Origin: Mesorhizobium sp. CA14
GTDB lineage: Bacteria; Pseudomonadota; Alphaproteobacteria; Rhizobiales; Rhizobiaceae
Direction of reading: 5' to 3'
NCBI RefSeq assembly: GCF_020165195.1
Contig: NZ_JAIUHR010000003.1
Location: 335,903-399,902 of the forward strand
DNA length: 64,000 nucleotides
The position numbers and the translations under genes were made by a program. Positions 16,956 through 27,142 of the stretch are shown in pieces; the first letter of the stretch is position 1, and each line of letters starts with the position of its first letter. Under the pieces are notes generated by a model. It was not told where the DNA came from and searched no databases. It saw nothing but the letters and a program-made list of their open reading frames with translations.

Positions 16956-17807
16956 TCAGGCGACGGGAATTTCCACATTGTCGATCAGCCGGGTCGTGCC
17001 GAGCCAAGCCGCGGCGAGCAGGCGGCCGTCCCGGCCCCGCTGCCAGGGTCCGAGCGTGACGCTCGCGCGGGCGGCGACATAGTCGACCTTTTGGAAGCCG
17101 GCTGAGACGAGCGCCTTTGCGGCATCTTCGGTGCCGCCGGCCTCATCCGTGCCGGCTGAAAGCGCCGCAGCCGTGCGGCGCAGGATAACGTTGAGCTTGC
17201 GCGCGATTTCGAGCTCGGTCGCGCCGAGATAGGCATTGCGCGATGACATGGCGAGGCCATGAATGTCACGCACGGTCGGCGCGCCGACGATCTCAACCGG
17301 CAGGTCGAGGTCGCGGGAGAGCTGCCTGACGACGCAAAGCTGCTGGTAGTCCTTCTCGCCGAACACCGCGCAATCGGGCGCCGCCTGCAGGAAGAGCTTG
17401 GCCACAACGGTCGCGACGCCGTCGAAGAAGCTCGGCCTGAAGTCGGTTTCCAGGCCGCGGGAGGGGCCACCTACAGAGATCTTGGTGGCGAAGCCGGCAG
17501 GATACATTTCGCTCACGCCTGGCGTGAAGGCGAGATGCGCGCCGGCGTCCTGCAACCGGTCGAGATCGTGCGCCAGCTGGCGCGGATATTTATCGAGATC
17601 TTCCGTCGGCGCGAACTGCGCCGGATTGACGAAGATCGAGACGACGCAGCGCTCTGCCCGTTCGAGCGCGATCCTGACCAGCGAGATATGGCCGTCATGC
17701 AGCGCGCCCATGGTCGGCACCATGGCGACCTTGAGGCCGGCCTGCCGCCACTCCCGGATATGCGCCCGAAGGGCGGTGACGCTGTCGACGACGGTTGGCG
17801 CGTTCAT
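16956..17807 (-). CDS. panC: Pantothenate synthetase
   Basis: 283 residues. The nucleotidyl-transferase HIGH-type motif is HDGH at residues 37-40 (in MGALHDGH), and the later FGEKDYQQL and SSRNAYL segments are diagnostic. The enzyme joins pantoate and beta-alanine with ATP to give pantothenate. The ATG at 17807 overlaps the panB stop by four bases, so the two pathway steps are translationally coupled. The frame is open far upstream of this ATG, but only as the shadow of panB. Confidence 0.96.
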   Translation of the reverse strand: MNAPTVVDSVTALRAHIREWRQAGLKVAMVPTMGALHDGHISLVRIALERAERCVVSIFVNPAQFAPTEDLDKYPRQLAHDLDRLQDAGAHLAFTPGVSEMYPAGFATKISVGGPSRGLETDFRPSFFDGVATVVAKLFLQAAPDCAVFGEKDYQQLCVVRQLSRDLDLPVEIVGAPTVRDIHGLAMSSRNAYLGATELEIARKLNVILRRTAAALSAGTDEAGGTEDAAKALVSAGFQKVDYVAARASVTLGPWQRGRDGRLLAAAWLGTTRLIDNVEIPVA

Positions 17808-18643
17808 GTCTTGTCCTTGCCGGAAGCCGTCGTGAAGACGTGTTCGGGGCCGGGGAAAGCGCGGCTGCGCACCTCGGCGGCGTAGCGCGCCGCCGCATCC
17901 GCCATCACGCCGCGCAAGTCGGCGTATTCCTTGACGAATTTCGGCACGCGGTCGACAGTCATGCCGACCATGTCGTCGATCACCAAGATCTGGCCGTCGC
18001 AGTCGGCGCTGGCGCCGATGCCGATGGTCGGTATGGAAATGTGACGGGTAAGCTTCGCGGCCACGACCTCCATCGTGCCCTCGATGACGACCGAGAATGC
18101 GCCGGCTTCTTCTACCGCCTCGGCATCGCTGAGCAGGGCAGCGATATTGTCCTCCGTCCGGCCCTTGATCCTGTAGCCGCCGTCCTTCTCCACCGATTGC
18201 GGCTGCAGGCCGATATGGCCCATGACCGGTATTCCTTCGGCAACGATCGCCGCGATCCGGGAAGCCGTGTCGACACCGCCTTCGAGCTTCACGGCCTGGC
18301 ATCCCGTTTCCTCGACAATGCGCTTCGCCGCCGCCGCGGCCTGCGCCGGCGAGGCCTCGTAGCTGCCCGCCGGCATGTCGACCACCACGCAGGCCCTGGC
18401 CGAGCCGCGCATGACGGCCTGGCCGTGCGCGATCATCATCTCCAGCGAGGCGCCGAGCGTGGTCGCGTGGCCATGCAGCACCATGGCGACGCTGTCGCCG
18501 ACCAGGAGCAGGTCGACATGCGGATCGAGCAGGCGGGCGACAGGATAGGTGTAGGCGGTGAGGCAGACGATCGGCACGCCACCCTTGCGGCGGCGAATGT
18601 CTTCGGCGCTGATCCGGCTGTCGGCGGACGGATCCCGGCTCAA
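17804..18643 (-). CDS. panB: 3-methyl-2-oxobutanoate hydroxymethyltransferase
   Basis: 279 residues, standard length. Recognisable segments are [13 protein letters not shown] near the start, [15 protein letters not shown] (metal-binding Asp), AVKLEGG, and GHIGLQPQS. The enzyme makes ketopantoate from 2-ketoisovalerate and methylene-THF, the first committed step to pantothenate and CoA. First gene of the panB-panC pair. Confidence 0.96.
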   Translation of the reverse strand: MSRDPSADSRISAEDIRRRKGGVPIVCLTAYTYPVARLLDPHVDLLLVGDSVAMVLHGHATTLGASLEMMIAHGQAVMRGSARACVVVDMPAGSYEASPAQAAAAAKRIVEETGCQAVKLEGGVDTASRIAAIVAEGIPVMGHIGLQPQSVEKDGGYRIKGRTEDNIAALLSDAEAVEEAGAFSVVIEGTMEVVAAKLTRHISIPTIGIGASADCDGQILVIDDMVGMTVDRVPKFVKEYADLRGVMADAAARYAAEVRSRAFPGPEHVFTTASGKDKT

Positions 18644-18856
18644 TCGTCACCTCCCTAAGGCGCCCCCGAAACGGGCCGGCCCGAGCTTTAGAAAGACGGG
18701 CAACGCTTGGCAAGCCGCGTTGCCGCCGGCAGGGCAACTGCATCGATTTAGCGCATGGAGCATTTCCATTCGGGGTGTGGCAAAACCCTTGCCTTCGCGG
18801 TGACGTGACGCCATAAGCAGGGGAAAGGCGCAGCCGCTGCCGCCGTGAGGATGTGG

Positions 18857-19255
18857 ATGAAAACTTTCCTGCTGCAGTTTTTCACCTGGTGGAACAGCCA
18901 GACGCTCGGCACCCGCTTCCACACCTGGCGCTTCGGCAAGAGGGTCGGCGAGGACGAAGCCGGCAACGTCTACTATGAAGGCGGCATCGATTCGGAAGGC
19001 CGCACCCGCCGCTGGGTCATCTATCGCGACTATTCGGAAGCCTCGAAGATCCCGCCGGGCTGGCATGGCTGGATCCATCATCGCGTCGATACACCTCCAT
19101 CGAGCGAGAGCTACAAGGCTCGCGAGTGGCAGAAGGAGCATCGGCCGAACCTGACCGGAACGCCCGGCGCCTATCGTCCGCAGGGTTCCATCCTGACCAA
19201 CCAGCATCGCCCGCAGGTGACCGGCGACTACGACGCCTGGACGCCCGGATCGTAA
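18857..19255 (+). CDS. NDUFA12-like accessory subunit of NADH:ubiquinone oxidoreductase
   Basis: 132 residues from the ATG at 18857, chosen because GTGAGG sits at proper ribosome-site distance (an ATG at 18851 is too close to it). The sequence FTWWNSQTLGTRFHTWRFGKRVGEDEAGNVYYE is cut here in the mature N-terminus; its RVGEDExGNxYYE core and RRWVIY stretch define the NDUFA12/B17.2 family. In alphaproteobacteria, as in mitochondria, it is a peripheral complex I subunit. It is placed apart from the nuo operon, which is normal for this gene. Confidence 0.9.
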   Translation: MKTFLLQFFTWWNSQTLGTRFHTWRFGKRVGEDEAGNVYYEGGIDSEGRTRRWVIYRDYSEASKIPPGWHGWIHHRVDTPPSSESYKAREWQKEHRPNLTGTPGAYRPQGSILTNQHRPQVTGDYDAWTPGS

Positions 19256-19380
19256 TCCACGTCCCAGACGCCGCTTCGGTCCTTTGTCGCCACAATTGGC
19301 GTTTAGCTGCTTGCTGATCGCGCAGCCTCGACTAGCCTTGGGCGTTGAAGAATCACCCGGGCACAACCACCGGTATTTGC

Positions 19381-20013
19381 ATGAGCTCTCCTAAGCAATT
19401 CCAGGAAAAGTGCGCAGCGGTTTTCCGTCCGGAATTGCGTTCCCGAATTCTAAGCCACACCTCAAAGGCGCTGATCGCGGCGACGTCCATTCTGCTTGCC
19501 TCGACGGCAGCTTTCGCAGCCGCACAGGCGCCGGCCCCTGCGCCTGCTGCCTCCGACCGCATCACCAATCCGGTGGCCGAGTTCGCCGGCATCGACAAGA
19601 TCACCGGCCGCATCATCACCTTCGATGTCTATATCGACGAGACCGTGCAGTTCGGCGCTTTGCAGGTGACGCCTCGCGTCTGCTATTCGCGGCCGGATAC
19701 GGAGCAGCCGAAGACCGATTCCTTCGTCGAGGTCGACGAGATCACGCTCGATCGTAAGATCCGCCGCATCTTCACCGGCTGGATGTTTGCCGAAAGCCCG
19801 GGTCTCAACGCCGTCGAGCACGCCGTCTATGACGTCTGGCTCAAGGGCTGCAAGCAAAAGTCGGACGTGCCGCCGCCGACCGCGGCCAAGGCCGACACGG
19901 CCAAGCCCAAGAGCCAGGCCGCCAAGCCCAAGGCTGCGGCGCAACCGGCCGACGCCGGGTCCGAGCCGGCTGACGCGGCCCCGGAGCCGGACGACACGAC
20001 CGACACCAACTGA
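19381..20013 (+). CDS. DUF2155-domain exported protein
   Basis: About 210 residues from the ATG at 19381 (an ATG at 19345 is also in frame). The conserved domain spans about residues 55-155 (ITFDVYIDETVQFGALQVTPRVCYSRP, shortened here; FVEVDE; RRIFTGWMFAESPGLNAVEH), followed by an Ala/Pro/Lys/Asp-rich tail. A signal peptide (ALIAATSILLASTAAFA) lies at about 30-46, unusually far from the start. The codons before it are a dispersed palindromic repeat (see separate entry), so the true start may be a downstream TTG (19434). The family clusters with aat and the NDUFA12-like gene in rhizobia; function unknown. Confidence 0.85.
   Translation: MSSPKQFQEKCAAVFRPELRSRILSHTSKALIAATSILLASTAAFAAAQAPAPAPAASDRITNPVAEFAGIDKITGRIITFDVYIDETVQFGALQVTPRVCYSRPDTEQPKTDSFVEVDEITLDRKIRRIFTGWMFAESPGLNAVEHAVYDVWLKGCKQKSDVPPPTAAKADTAKPKSQAAKPKAAAQPADAGSEPADAAPEPDDTTDTN
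19395..19438. repeat. Dispersed palindromic repeat lying inside the DUF2155 coding frame
   Basis: GCAATTCC (19395-19402) and GGAATTGC (19431-19438) are perfect inverted arms around AGGAAAAGTGCGCAGCGGTT. The same element recurs in this window at 38103-38169 (interrupted) and, degenerate, at 43496-43538; a fragment (AGCGGTTTTCCGTCC) is at 28084-28098. Here it is in frame with, and upstream of, the signal peptide of the DUF2155 gene. Confidence 0.8.
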
Positions 20014-20074
20014 TCTCGGAACCTGGCCGCCTTTGAGCCGTTGCAAATCTGCGACAGGCGAGGAGGGTTCCGCG

Positions 20075-20467
20075 ATGACCGCTACGAAGCCGATTACCGC
20101 CAACAAGCAGGAGCTTCTCGACATCGAGAAGGGCTTTTGGTCGGGCGATTCCGCCTATTATGAAGCCAATGCCGACGTGGAGTGCCTGGTGGCGTTCCCG
20201 CAGATGGCGCAGGCGATGACCAACGCCGATCTCGCAAAGACCGCGGCCAAGCCTAACAGATGGCGCGACCTCGACATCAAGCTGAAGGGCATGGTCGAGC
20301 CGGGCAGCGATATCGTCATGCTCACTTACGAAGCGCGCGCCACGCGCGAAAATGGCGAGCCCTATGCGGCACTCGCCAGCACCGGCTACGTCCATCGCGC
20401 CGACGGCTGGAAGATGATGTTCCATTCGCAAACGCCGATCGAGGCGGCAGAACAAACTCAAGGATAA
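20075..20467 (+). CDS. SnoaL/DUF4440-like small protein (NTF2 fold)
   Basis: 130 residues; the ATG at 20075 follows an excellent AGGAGGG ribosome site. The pattern ([13 protein letters not shown]..., [14 protein letters not shown], later [18 protein letters not shown]) is that of NTF2-like proteins, in which a conical barrel binds a small ligand or catalyses isomerisation. No catalytic set can be assigned. Its last 10 bases overlap the end of aat on the other strand. Confidence 0.75.
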   Translation: MTATKPITANKQELLDIEKGFWSGDSAYYEANADVECLVAFPQMAQAMTNADLAKTAAKPNRWRDLDIKLKGMVEPGSDIVMLTYEARATRENGEPYAALASTGYVHRADGWKMMFHSQTPIEAAEQTQG

Positions 20468-21075
20468 AAGACGGCCTCGCCTCTCAGCGCCTCGGCGAGC
20501 ATTTTCTCATACTGGCCGCGCGGCACGTCGACAGCGCCGAAGCGCTTCAAATGGTCGGTCGTGAACTGCGTGTCGAGCAGCGCGAAGCCGCGCGCCTTCA
20601 GCCGCTCGACGAGATAGTAGAGACAGGTCTTCGACGCATCGGTCTCTCTGGCGAACATGCTCTCGCCGAAGAACACGCGTCCGAGCGAAACGCCATAGAG
20701 GCCGCCGACCAGCCGGTCCTCGCGCCAAGCCTCGACCGAATGGCAGTGGCCCAGGCGATAGAGCTCGACATAGGCTTCGCGGATCGGCGCGTTGATCCAG
20801 GTCGAGCGGCGCTCCTCGCGCCTTTCGGCGCAGCCGTCGATCGTCGCTTCGAAATCGAAGTCGTAGCGGATCTCGAACGGATGTTTGCGGATCGTCTTCT
20901 TCAAGCTGCGCGGTATGTGGAACCCGTCCAGCGGAATGATGCCGCGCGTTTCCGGCCGCACCCAGAACACTTCCGGGTCGTTGGCGCTCTCGGCCATCGG
21001 GAAGACGCCGGAAGCGTAAGCCCGAAGCAGCAGGTCGGTCGGAATGCGATAGCCTGGCGCGTAGGGGCGGGTCAT
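20458..21075 (-). CDS. aat: Leucyl/phenylalanyl-tRNA--protein transferase
   Basis: 205 residues with the family landmarks: [15 protein letters not shown] at the N-terminus, [13 protein letters not shown], and the [18 protein letters not shown] active-site segment. The enzyme adds Leu or Phe to N-terminal Arg or Lys, feeding substrates to ClpS/ClpAP (N-end rule). It follows accC on the same strand with a 12-base gap, an arrangement common in Rhizobiales. Confidence 0.96.
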   Translation of the reverse strand: MTRPYAPGYRIPTDLLLRAYASGVFPMAESANDPEVFWVRPETRGIIPLDGFHIPRSLKKTIRKHPFEIRYDFDFEATIDGCAERREERRSTWINAPIREAYVELYRLGHCHSVEAWREDRLVGGLYGVSLGRVFFGESMFARETDASKTCLYYLVERLKARGFALLDTQFTTDHLKRFGAVDVPRGQYEKMLAEALRGEAVFYP

Positions 21076-21087
21076 CGCATCCCCGTG

Positions 21088-22431
21088 CTATTCACCCTTG
21101 GCCAGATATTTTTCCAGCCAGTGGATGTCGTAGTCGCCATTGGCGATGTCGGGATTGCCGACAAGGTCGCGAAACAGCGGCAGCGTCGTCTTGATACCAT
21201 CGACGACGAATTCATCGAGCGCGCGGCGCAGCCGCATCATGCATTCGACGCGGTTGCGTCCGTGCACGATCAGCTTGCCGATCAGGCTGTCGTAATAGGG
21301 CGGGATTTTGTAGCCGGAATAGACGCCGGAATCGACGCGGATGCCGAGGCCGCCGGGCGTATGGAAATGCGTGATCGTGCCGGGCGAGGGCGTGAAGGTG
21401 CGCGGGTCCTCGGCATTGATGCGGCACTCGATGGCATGGCCGTTGAACTTGATATCTTCCTGCCTGACCGACAGTCCGCCGCCCGAGGCGACGCGGATCT
21501 GCTCGTGCACGAGGTCGATGCCGGTGATCGCTTCGGTCACCGGATGCTCGACCTGCAGGCGCGTGTTCATCTCGATGAAATAGAACTCGCCATTCTCGTA
21601 GAGGAACTCGATCGTGCCAGCGCCCGAATAGCCGAGATCGGCGATCGCCTTGGCGCAGATATCGCCGATGCGCGAGCGTTCCTCCGCATTGAGCGCCGGC
21701 GAGTTGGCTTCCTCCCACACCTTCTGGTGGCGCCGCTGCAGCGAGCAGTCGCGCTCGCCGAAATGCACGCCGCGACCAGCGCCATCGCCGAACACCTGCA
21801 CCTCGATGTGGCGCGGCTTCTGCAGATATTTCTCGATATAGACCGCGTCGTCGCCGAAGGCGGCGCCCGCTTCCGACTTTGCCGTCTGCAGCGCCACTTC
21901 GAGGTCCGCTTCGGTATGCGCCACCTTCATCCCGCGGCCGCCACCGCCGGCGGAGGCCTTGATGATCACCGGATAGCCGATCTCGGCGGCGACGCGCTTG
22001 GCCTCCTTGTCTTCGCTGATCGCGCCGTCGGATCCGGGCACGACGGGAATGCCAAGACGCTTTGCCGTGCGCTTGGCCTCGATCTTGTCGCCCATGATGC
22101 GGATATGATCGCCCGACGGGCCGATGAAGGTGATGTTGTGGGCGGCGAGGATGTCGGCGAACTTGGCGTTCTCCGACAGGAAACCGTAGCCCGGATGCAC
22201 CGCGTCCGCTCCGGTGATCTCGCAGGCGGCGACGATCTGGTGGATGTTGAGATAGCTTTCGCGCGAGGGCGGCGGGCCGATGCACACGCTCTCGTCGGCA
22301 AGCCGCACATGCATGGCGTCGGAATCCGCGGTCGAATGGACGACCACCGTCTGGATGCCGAGCTCCTTGCAGGCGCGCAGCACCCGGAGCGCGATTTCGC
22401 CGCGATTGGCGATGAGGATCTTCTGGAACAT
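21088..22431 (-). CDS. accC: Acetyl-CoA carboxylase, biotin carboxylase subunit
   Basis: 447 residues from the ATG at 22431 (MFQKILIANRGEIA), the conserved start of the family; a further upstream in-frame start would overlap accB. The ATP-grasp glycine loop is GGGGRGMK, and the later EMNTRLQVEH segment holds metal-binding and catalytic residues. It carboxylates biotin carried on AccB, the first step of fatty-acid synthesis. It is downstream of accB by 19 bases. Confidence 0.97.
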   Translation of the reverse strand: MFQKILIANRGEIALRVLRACKELGIQTVVVHSTADSDAMHVRLADESVCIGPPPSRESYLNIHQIVAACEITGADAVHPGYGFLSENAKFADILAAHNITFIGPSGDHIRIMGDKIEAKRTAKRLGIPVVPGSDGAISEDKEAKRVAAEIGYPVIIKASAGGGGRGMKVAHTEADLEVALQTAKSEAGAAFGDDAVYIEKYLQKPRHIEVQVFGDGAGRGVHFGERDCSLQRRHQKVWEEANSPALNAEERSRIGDICAKAIADLGYSGAGTIEFLYENGEFYFIEMNTRLQVEHPVTEAITGIDLVHEQIRVASGGGLSVRQEDIKFNGHAIECRINAEDPRTFTPSPGTITHFHTPGGLGIRVDSGVYSGYKIPPYYDSLIGKLIVHGRNRVECMMRLRRALDEFVVDGIKTTLPLFRDLVGNPDIANGDYDIHWLEKYLAKGE

Positions 22432-22450
22432 CTCTTGGTTGTTCCCGGCT

Positions 22451-22912
22451 CTACTCAAGAACCACCAGCGGCATTCCGTATTCGACCGGCTGGGCGTCCT
22501 CGATGAGGATCGCCGTCACCGTGCCGGCGCGCGGCGAGGGGATCTGGTTCATCGTCTTCATCGCTTCGATGATGAGCAGCGTCTGGCCTTCCTTCACCTT
22601 CTGGCCGATCTCGACGAACGGCTTGGCGTCGGGCGAGGGCGCCAGATAGGCCGTGCCGACCATCGGCGAGGGCACAGCGTTCTTCGACGGATCGGCAGGC
22701 GCTGCGGCGGCTGGCTGAGCGGCTGCGGCCGCCGGGGCCGCGGCGAGCGCCGGCAGCGGCGCCGCAACCGCGTGGACGGCCTGCGACTGGCGCGAGACAC
22801 GCACCTTGAGGTCGCCGAGCTCGACCTCGATCTCGGTCAGATTGGTGTCGTTCAGAATGCCCGCCAGGTCGCGGATCAGCTGCTGGTCAACACCGTTCTT
22901 TTTTATCGACAT
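22451..22912 (-). CDS. accB: Acetyl-CoA carboxylase, biotin carboxyl carrier protein
   Basis: 153 residues from the ATG at 22912. The C-terminal biotinyl domain has the EAMKTMN motif with biotin-accepting K119; the N-terminal 45 residues form the conserved dimerisation segment; between them is an Ala/Pro-rich linker (about 46-75). It carries carboxybiotin between AccC and the AccAD transferase. It is part of aroQ-accB-accC-aat. Confidence 0.96.
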   Translation of the reverse strand: MSIKKNGVDQQLIRDLAGILNDTNLTEIEVELGDLKVRVSRQSQAVHAVAAPLPALAAAPAAAAAQPAAAAPADPSKNAVPSPMVGTAYLAPSPDAKPFVEIGQKVKEGQTLLIIEAMKTMNQIPSPRAGTVTAILIEDAQPVEYGMPLVVLE

Positions 22913-22938
22913 TTTCGAGCCTTCTGTTTGGGGGCCGG

Positions 22939-23373
22939 TCACAGGCGTGCCGCCAGTGCCTGCAGCGCGAGCGTGTAGCCGACCGGCCCGAACCCGCAGA
23001 TCATGCCGACAGCGACCGGCGCGACCATGGAGACGTGGCGGAAGGGCTCCCGCGCGTGGATGTTGGAAAGATGGACCTCCGCGACGGGCAGCGGCGCAAT
23101 GGAGCGGATGGCGTCGTGGATGGCGATCGAGGTGTGGCTGTAGGCGCCGGGATTGATGACGATACCTGCGGCCTTGTCGCCGGCTTCCTGGATCCAGTCG
23201 ACCAGATCGCCCTCATGATTGGACTGGCGAAAATCGATCTCGAGCCCGAGCGCGGCGCCGGCTGCCTTGCAGTCCTCGGCGATCGCCGCAAGCGTCTTGC
23301 CGCCATAGATCCCCGGCTCGCGTTTGCCGAGCGCGTTGAGATTGGGACCGTTGAGGACGAAAATCGTTTTCAA
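22939..23373 (-). CDS. aroQ: Type II 3-dehydroquinate dehydratase
   Basis: 144 residues, the usual size of the dodecameric type II enzyme. [18 protein letters not shown] at the N-terminus carries the catalytic Tyr (Y23) and lid Arg (R18), and the [15 protein letters not shown] segment carries the catalytic His. It performs the third step of the shikimate pathway. It is first in the aroQ-accB-accC run, with a 26-base gap to accB. Confidence 0.96.
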   Translation of the reverse strand: MKTIFVLNGPNLNALGKREPGIYGGKTLAAIAEDCKAAGAALGLEIDFRQSNHEGDLVDWIQEAGDKAAGIVINPGAYSHTSIAIHDAIRSIAPLPVAEVHLSNIHAREPFRHVSMVAPVAVGMICGFGPVGYTLALQALAARL

Positions 23374-23504
23374 TATGGCGACCTTGTTCTACGCCGGCCC
23401 CGAGCCGGCGCACTGGCCTCTATAATGGGCATAGCCGCCCGCGAAAAGAGCGCAAGTGCGTTCTTGCGCTGTCCACAGCGGCCGGCTTTCGCATCCGCAA
23501 GCGC

Positions 23505-24332
23505 TTACAGCGCGCTCTTGGCCTCTTCGATCTTTTCCGCCAGAACCTGCTGGCCGAGTGCTCCGAAGACCACCTCGTTGCCGACGACATAGGACGGCGT
23601 GCCGGTGATCGACAGTTTCGTCGCAAGGTCATAGGTGCGCGACAGCGTTTCGGCGATGCGCGGATCCTTCATCTTCTCGCGCAACGCCGCCTCGTCGGCG
23701 CCGAGCGAAAGCGCCACCTTGATGGCGGTTGCTTCGGTGGCGCGGCCCTGGCCGCCGAGCAGCGCGGTGTGGAATTCGCCGTATTTCTCCGGATGCATCA
23801 GGTGGAACGCCATGGAGACGACGCTGGCCTTCTGCGAATCCGGGCTTAGGATCGGGAACTCCTTGAGCACGAAGCGCAGGTCCGGGTCGGACTTGGTCAG
23901 CGCCTTCATGTCCTCGATGGCGCGTTTGCAGAAGCCGCAATTGTAGTCGTAGAACTCTACGATCGTGACCTTGCCCTTCGGGTTGCCGACGACGCCGTCG
24001 AAAGTGGAGTTGAAGATCTCGTCCTTGGAATTCTTGATGACGCCGAGTGCCGCGAGCCGCTGCTCTTCCTTCTGCTTGGCCTCGAGCGCGTCCTGCACCT
24101 CGAGCAGAACCTCGGGGTTCTTCAAGAGGTAGTCGCGGATGATGCCCTCGACCTCCTTGCGATCGATCTTGGTATCGGCGGAGGCCTTGGTGTCGGTGGC
24201 GGACGTGACCTGCACGATTTGCCCGGTGTCGGCCTTCGCGGCCTGCGGATTTCCCGCCATGAAGCCGAAGGCCAGCATGCCGAGCGCCACCGCCAGACCG
24301 CCGGCACTGCCGAGCAGGATTGCCTTGTTCAT
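23505..24332 (-). CDS. Periplasmic DsbA-family thiol-disulfide oxidoreductase
   Basis: 275 residues with an N-terminal membrane/signal segment (about 5-27), a charged spacer helix (about 55-100) and a thioredoxin-like domain with CxxC C132-GF-C135. The spacer plus domain layout resembles Com1/ScsC-like DsbA proteins in alphaproteobacteria, in which the N-terminal part mediates oligomerisation. It probably oxidises or isomerises disulfides of exported proteins. It lies directly downstream of the M48 protease, which also acts on exported proteins. Confidence 0.9.
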   Translation of the reverse strand: MNKAILLGSAGGLAVALGMLAFGFMAGNPQAAKADTGQIVQVTSATDTKASADTKIDRKEVEGIIRDYLLKNPEVLLEVQDALEAKQKEEQRLAALGVIKNSKDEIFNSTFDGVVGNPKGKVTIVEFYDYNCGFCKRAIEDMKALTKSDPDLRFVLKEFPILSPDSQKASVVSMAFHLMHPEKYGEFHTALLGGQGRATEATAIKVALSLGADEAALREKMKDPRIAETLSRTYDLATKLSITGTPSYVVGNEVVFGALGQQVLAEKIEEAKSAL

Positions 24333-24391
24333 GATTGTCTATCCTTTTGCCTTTCCCGGTGCGCCTTGGTCGCGGCCAACGCCCGGGAGGT

Positions 24392-25804
24392 TCATTTGAG
24401 TTTGTTCGATGGCGTGTAGTTTATAATATCCTGAGCGCGGACCCAGCGGGGTTCGCCGCGCTTCAATTTCTGTTGAGCGCGCATGGCGAAGATCTTCGCG
24501 TTCTTGTAGTCGCCCGAATAGTAGTGGCCCTCGGCGGTGGCGAGATCCGCGGCCGGAAAGTCGCCGAGTTCGCCATAGGCCTGCGCCAGGAAGCGATAAG
24601 CATCGGAATTCTCTCTGTCCCGCCCGACGCCGTTGTTGAGCTGGACGACCGCCTTCTTGAGCGAATCGGGTGTACCGACCGCCATCAGCGCCTGGCCGAG
24701 CGAGACCAACAGCAGGCCGGAGCGCGCGGGGTCGAGGCTGGCCGCCTTGGCATAGGCGTCCGCCGCGTCCTTCGGCTTGTTGATCTTCATGAGGATGTCG
24801 CCGCGCAACTCCTGGAAATAGGGGTTCTTCGGCTGCTCCTTGATCAGCGCCGCCGTCTTGTTCAGCGCCGCGCCCGGATTGCCGTAGAGATAGGTCTGCT
24901 GCGCGTCGCCGTAGCGGGCGGCGAGGCTGGTCGGGTTCTTGCGCATCAGCCGCGCGACGGCTGCCTGGCCCTGCATATAGGCGGCGATCTTGATGCGCAT
25001 CATGTCGTGCCGCTGCTGCAACGCCGGCGGGTCGATCGTGTTGACGAAAGGGCTCTGCTTGACGAGCGCTTCGAGGTTGGCGATGCGCTCCTGCGGCATC
25101 GGGTGGCTGATCCGGTAGGGGTCGACCTGGGTGCCGGCGAGCGACAGCGCGCTCTGGAAGCGGCCGAAGGTTTTCAGCATGCCCATGCCGGATTGGCCGG
25201 TGGCGTTGAGATAGGTGATCGCCGAACGGTCCGCGGTGATCTCTTCGGTGCGCTGGTAGGCGAGGATCGAGCGCTGCGCCATCTCGCCGCCGCCGGCGGC
25301 GACGCCCATGCCGGCGCCGGCAAGGCCTCGGCTGTTGGTGGTGGCGCCGGCCACCATGGCGCCGGCGCCGAGCAGCGTGGCGATGATGGCCATGGTCTTG
25401 GCGCGGTCAAGCTGGTCGCGCAATTTCTGCTGATGCCCACCGGCGATGTGCCCGGCCTCGTGCGCGATGACGCCGATGATCTCGTTTGGTGTTTCGGCAG
25501 TCACCAGCGCGCCGGTGTTGATGAATAGGCGCCGTCCGGTGACGAAGGCGTTGAAACTCTGGTCGTTGACCAGGACGATGTCGATGCCGTCATTGGCGAG
25601 CCCCGCCGCCTTGAAGATCGGCCGGGCATAGTCGCGCACCAGCGCCTCGATCTCGGCGTCGCGCACCACCGGCACGCCTTGCGCGAAGGCGCTGACCGAG
25701 TTCGACACGGCAACGGCGGCGGCAAGCATAAGCGTCGCGAAACCGCGCGCGGTTCGGCTGAGGGAGGTCGAGTTGCCAATCGATGGTCGGGGTCGGCTCA
25801 ACAT
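24392..25804 (-). CDS. M48-family metalloprotease with TPR repeats (BepA/YfgC-like)
   Basis: 470 residues from the ATG at 25804; an ATG at 25879 would place the signal sequence too deep. The signal peptide ends near SAFAQ (about residue 41). The zinc site HEAGH is at 115-119 (in VIAHEAGHIAGGH). A TPR-like region occupies about 290-460 (repeated L-Y/P-A-x-P patterns, e.g. GLLLVSLGQALMA). In E. coli BepA, this arrangement supports outer-membrane protein quality control. The exact substrate here is not known. Confidence 0.9.
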   Translation of the reverse strand: MLSRPRPSIGNSTSLSRTARGFATLMLAAAVAVSNSVSAFAQGVPVVRDAEIEALVRDYARPIFKAAGLANDGIDIVLVNDQSFNAFVTGRRLFINTGALVTAETPNEIIGVIAHEAGHIAGGHQQKLRDQLDRAKTMAIIATLLGAGAMVAGATTNSRGLAGAGMGVAAGGGEMAQRSILAYQRTEEITADRSAITYLNATGQSGMGMLKTFGRFQSALSLAGTQVDPYRISHPMPQERIANLEALVKQSPFVNTIDPPALQQRHDMMRIKIAAYMQGQAAVARLMRKNPTSLAARYGDAQQTYLYGNPGAALNKTAALIKEQPKNPYFQELRGDILMKINKPKDAADAYAKAASLDPARSGLLLVSLGQALMAVGTPDSLKKAVVQLNNGVGRDRENSDAYRFLAQAYGELGDFPAADLATAEGHYYSGDYKNAKIFAMRAQQKLKRGEPRWVRAQDIINYTPSNKLK

Positions 25805-25988
25805 AGGTCCACTGGTAGACGAGCGGGCGAAAGATGAAAAGTCGGCGCCGGCAACTTCCTGCGCGCTTGTGATCCCCACATCAATCGGGCATTTGTGCGG
25901 CGCTGCCCTTTAACTAGGGCAGTTCAGGAGCAAGTCAGCGAAGGTCTGCGTCCCGAGTCGCCGAACAACGGCAATTGGAAGAGGTCAA

Positions 25989-27137
25989 ATGGTCGTTTCG
26001 CTTTCGCGCCGGGGGGAAGTCGAGCCCTTCCACGCCATGGACATCCTGGCCGAAGCCAACCGGCTGAAGGCCACTGGCGTGCCTGTCGTGTCGATGGCCG
26101 TCGGTCAGCCGTCTGATCCGGCGCCGGTCGGTGTCCGCGAGGCGGCGGCCGCGGCGCTCAGACATGGTCGCATCGGCTATACCGACGCCTTGGGCCTGGC
26201 CGACCTGCGCAAGGCGATAGCGGCGCATTACGGCGAGCATTACGGTATTGACGTCGCGCCGTCGCGCATTGCCGTCACGACCGGCTCGTCGGCCGCCTTC
26301 AACCTCGCTTTCCTCACCATGTTCGATCCGGGCGACCGCGTCGCCATCGCCGCGCCCGGCTATCCTGCCTACCGCAACATCATGGCCGCGCTTGGCATCG
26401 AGATCGTCGAGATCGAGCTCGGCACGGATGCCTACCTTCACGCCGAGCATCTGAAGGCCGCGCATCGCAAGAAGCCGCTTAAGGGCGTGCTGTTCGCCAG
26501 CCCCGCCAATCCAACCGGCGCGGTCATACCGGCGGACGAGCTCGTTGCGCTGGTCAAGACGGCCGAAGAACTCGGCATCGCCGTGATCTCGGACGAGATC
26601 TATCACCGGCTGGCCTATGCGGGACCCGATGTGACCGCACTGGCGCATGGCGCCGGCGTCACCGTGATCAATTCCTTCTCGAAATATTATTGCATGACCG
26701 GCTGGCGCATCGGCTGGATGGTGTTGCCGGAAGAACTGGTGCGGCCGGTCGAGCGTGTCGCCCAGAGCCTCTACATCTCGCCGCCGGAACTGTCGCAGAT
26801 CGCGGCCATCGAGGCCTTCAAGGCGACGGAGGAGCTCGAAAAGGTGAAGGCGCGTTACGCCTGGAACCGCGACCTTCTGATGACGCGTCTGCCCGAACTC
26901 GGCTTTACGCTCGCCGCACCGATGGACGGCGCCTTCTATGCGTTCTGCGATGTCACCCGCCACACCAATGACAGCATGGCCTTTGCCCGCAAGATGCTGG
27001 CCGAAGCGCATGTCGCGGCGACGCCCGGCCGCGATTTCGACCCGGTGCAGGGCCATCGCACCATGCGCTTTTCCTATGCCGGCAGCCATGACGACATGGT
27101 CGAGGCGCTGGCGCGCATCGAACGCTGGCTGAAATAG
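25989..27137 (+). CDS. PLP-dependent class I/II aminotransferase
   Basis: 382 residues of fold-type I. The Schiff-base lysine is K232 in [22 protein letters not shown] (about 171-179) and SDEIYHRL (about 201-208) are the cofactor-binding landmarks. The amino donor/acceptor pair is not readable from sequence. The downstream glutaminase gene starts five bases after the stop, suggesting a linked nitrogen-metabolism operon. Confidence 0.9.
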   Translation: MVVSLSRRGEVEPFHAMDILAEANRLKATGVPVVSMAVGQPSDPAPVGVREAAAAALRHGRIGYTDALGLADLRKAIAAHYGEHYGIDVAPSRIAVTTGSSAAFNLAFLTMFDPGDRVAIAAPGYPAYRNIMAALGIEIVEIELGTDAYLHAEHLKAAHRKKPLKGVLFASPANPTGAVIPADELVALVKTAEELGIAVISDEIYHRLAYAGPDVTALAHGAGVTVINSFSKYYCMTGWRIGWMVLPEELVRPVERVAQSLYISPPELSQIAAIEAFKATEELEKVKARYAWNRDLLMTRLPELGFTLAAPMDGAFYAFCDVTRHTNDSMAFARKMLAEAHVAATPGRDFDPVQGHRTMRFSYAGSHDDMVEALARIERWLK

Positions 27138-27142
27138 AAGCC

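Noticed and set aside
17808..18743. Upstream extension of the panC frame through panB
   Set aside because: The conserved panC start at 17807 and the four-base overlap with panB are normal; the extension is the panB shadow.
20260..22506. Long plus-strand frame opposite aat and accC
   Set aside because: Shadow of two well-identified minus-strand genes; no motif, no ribosome site.
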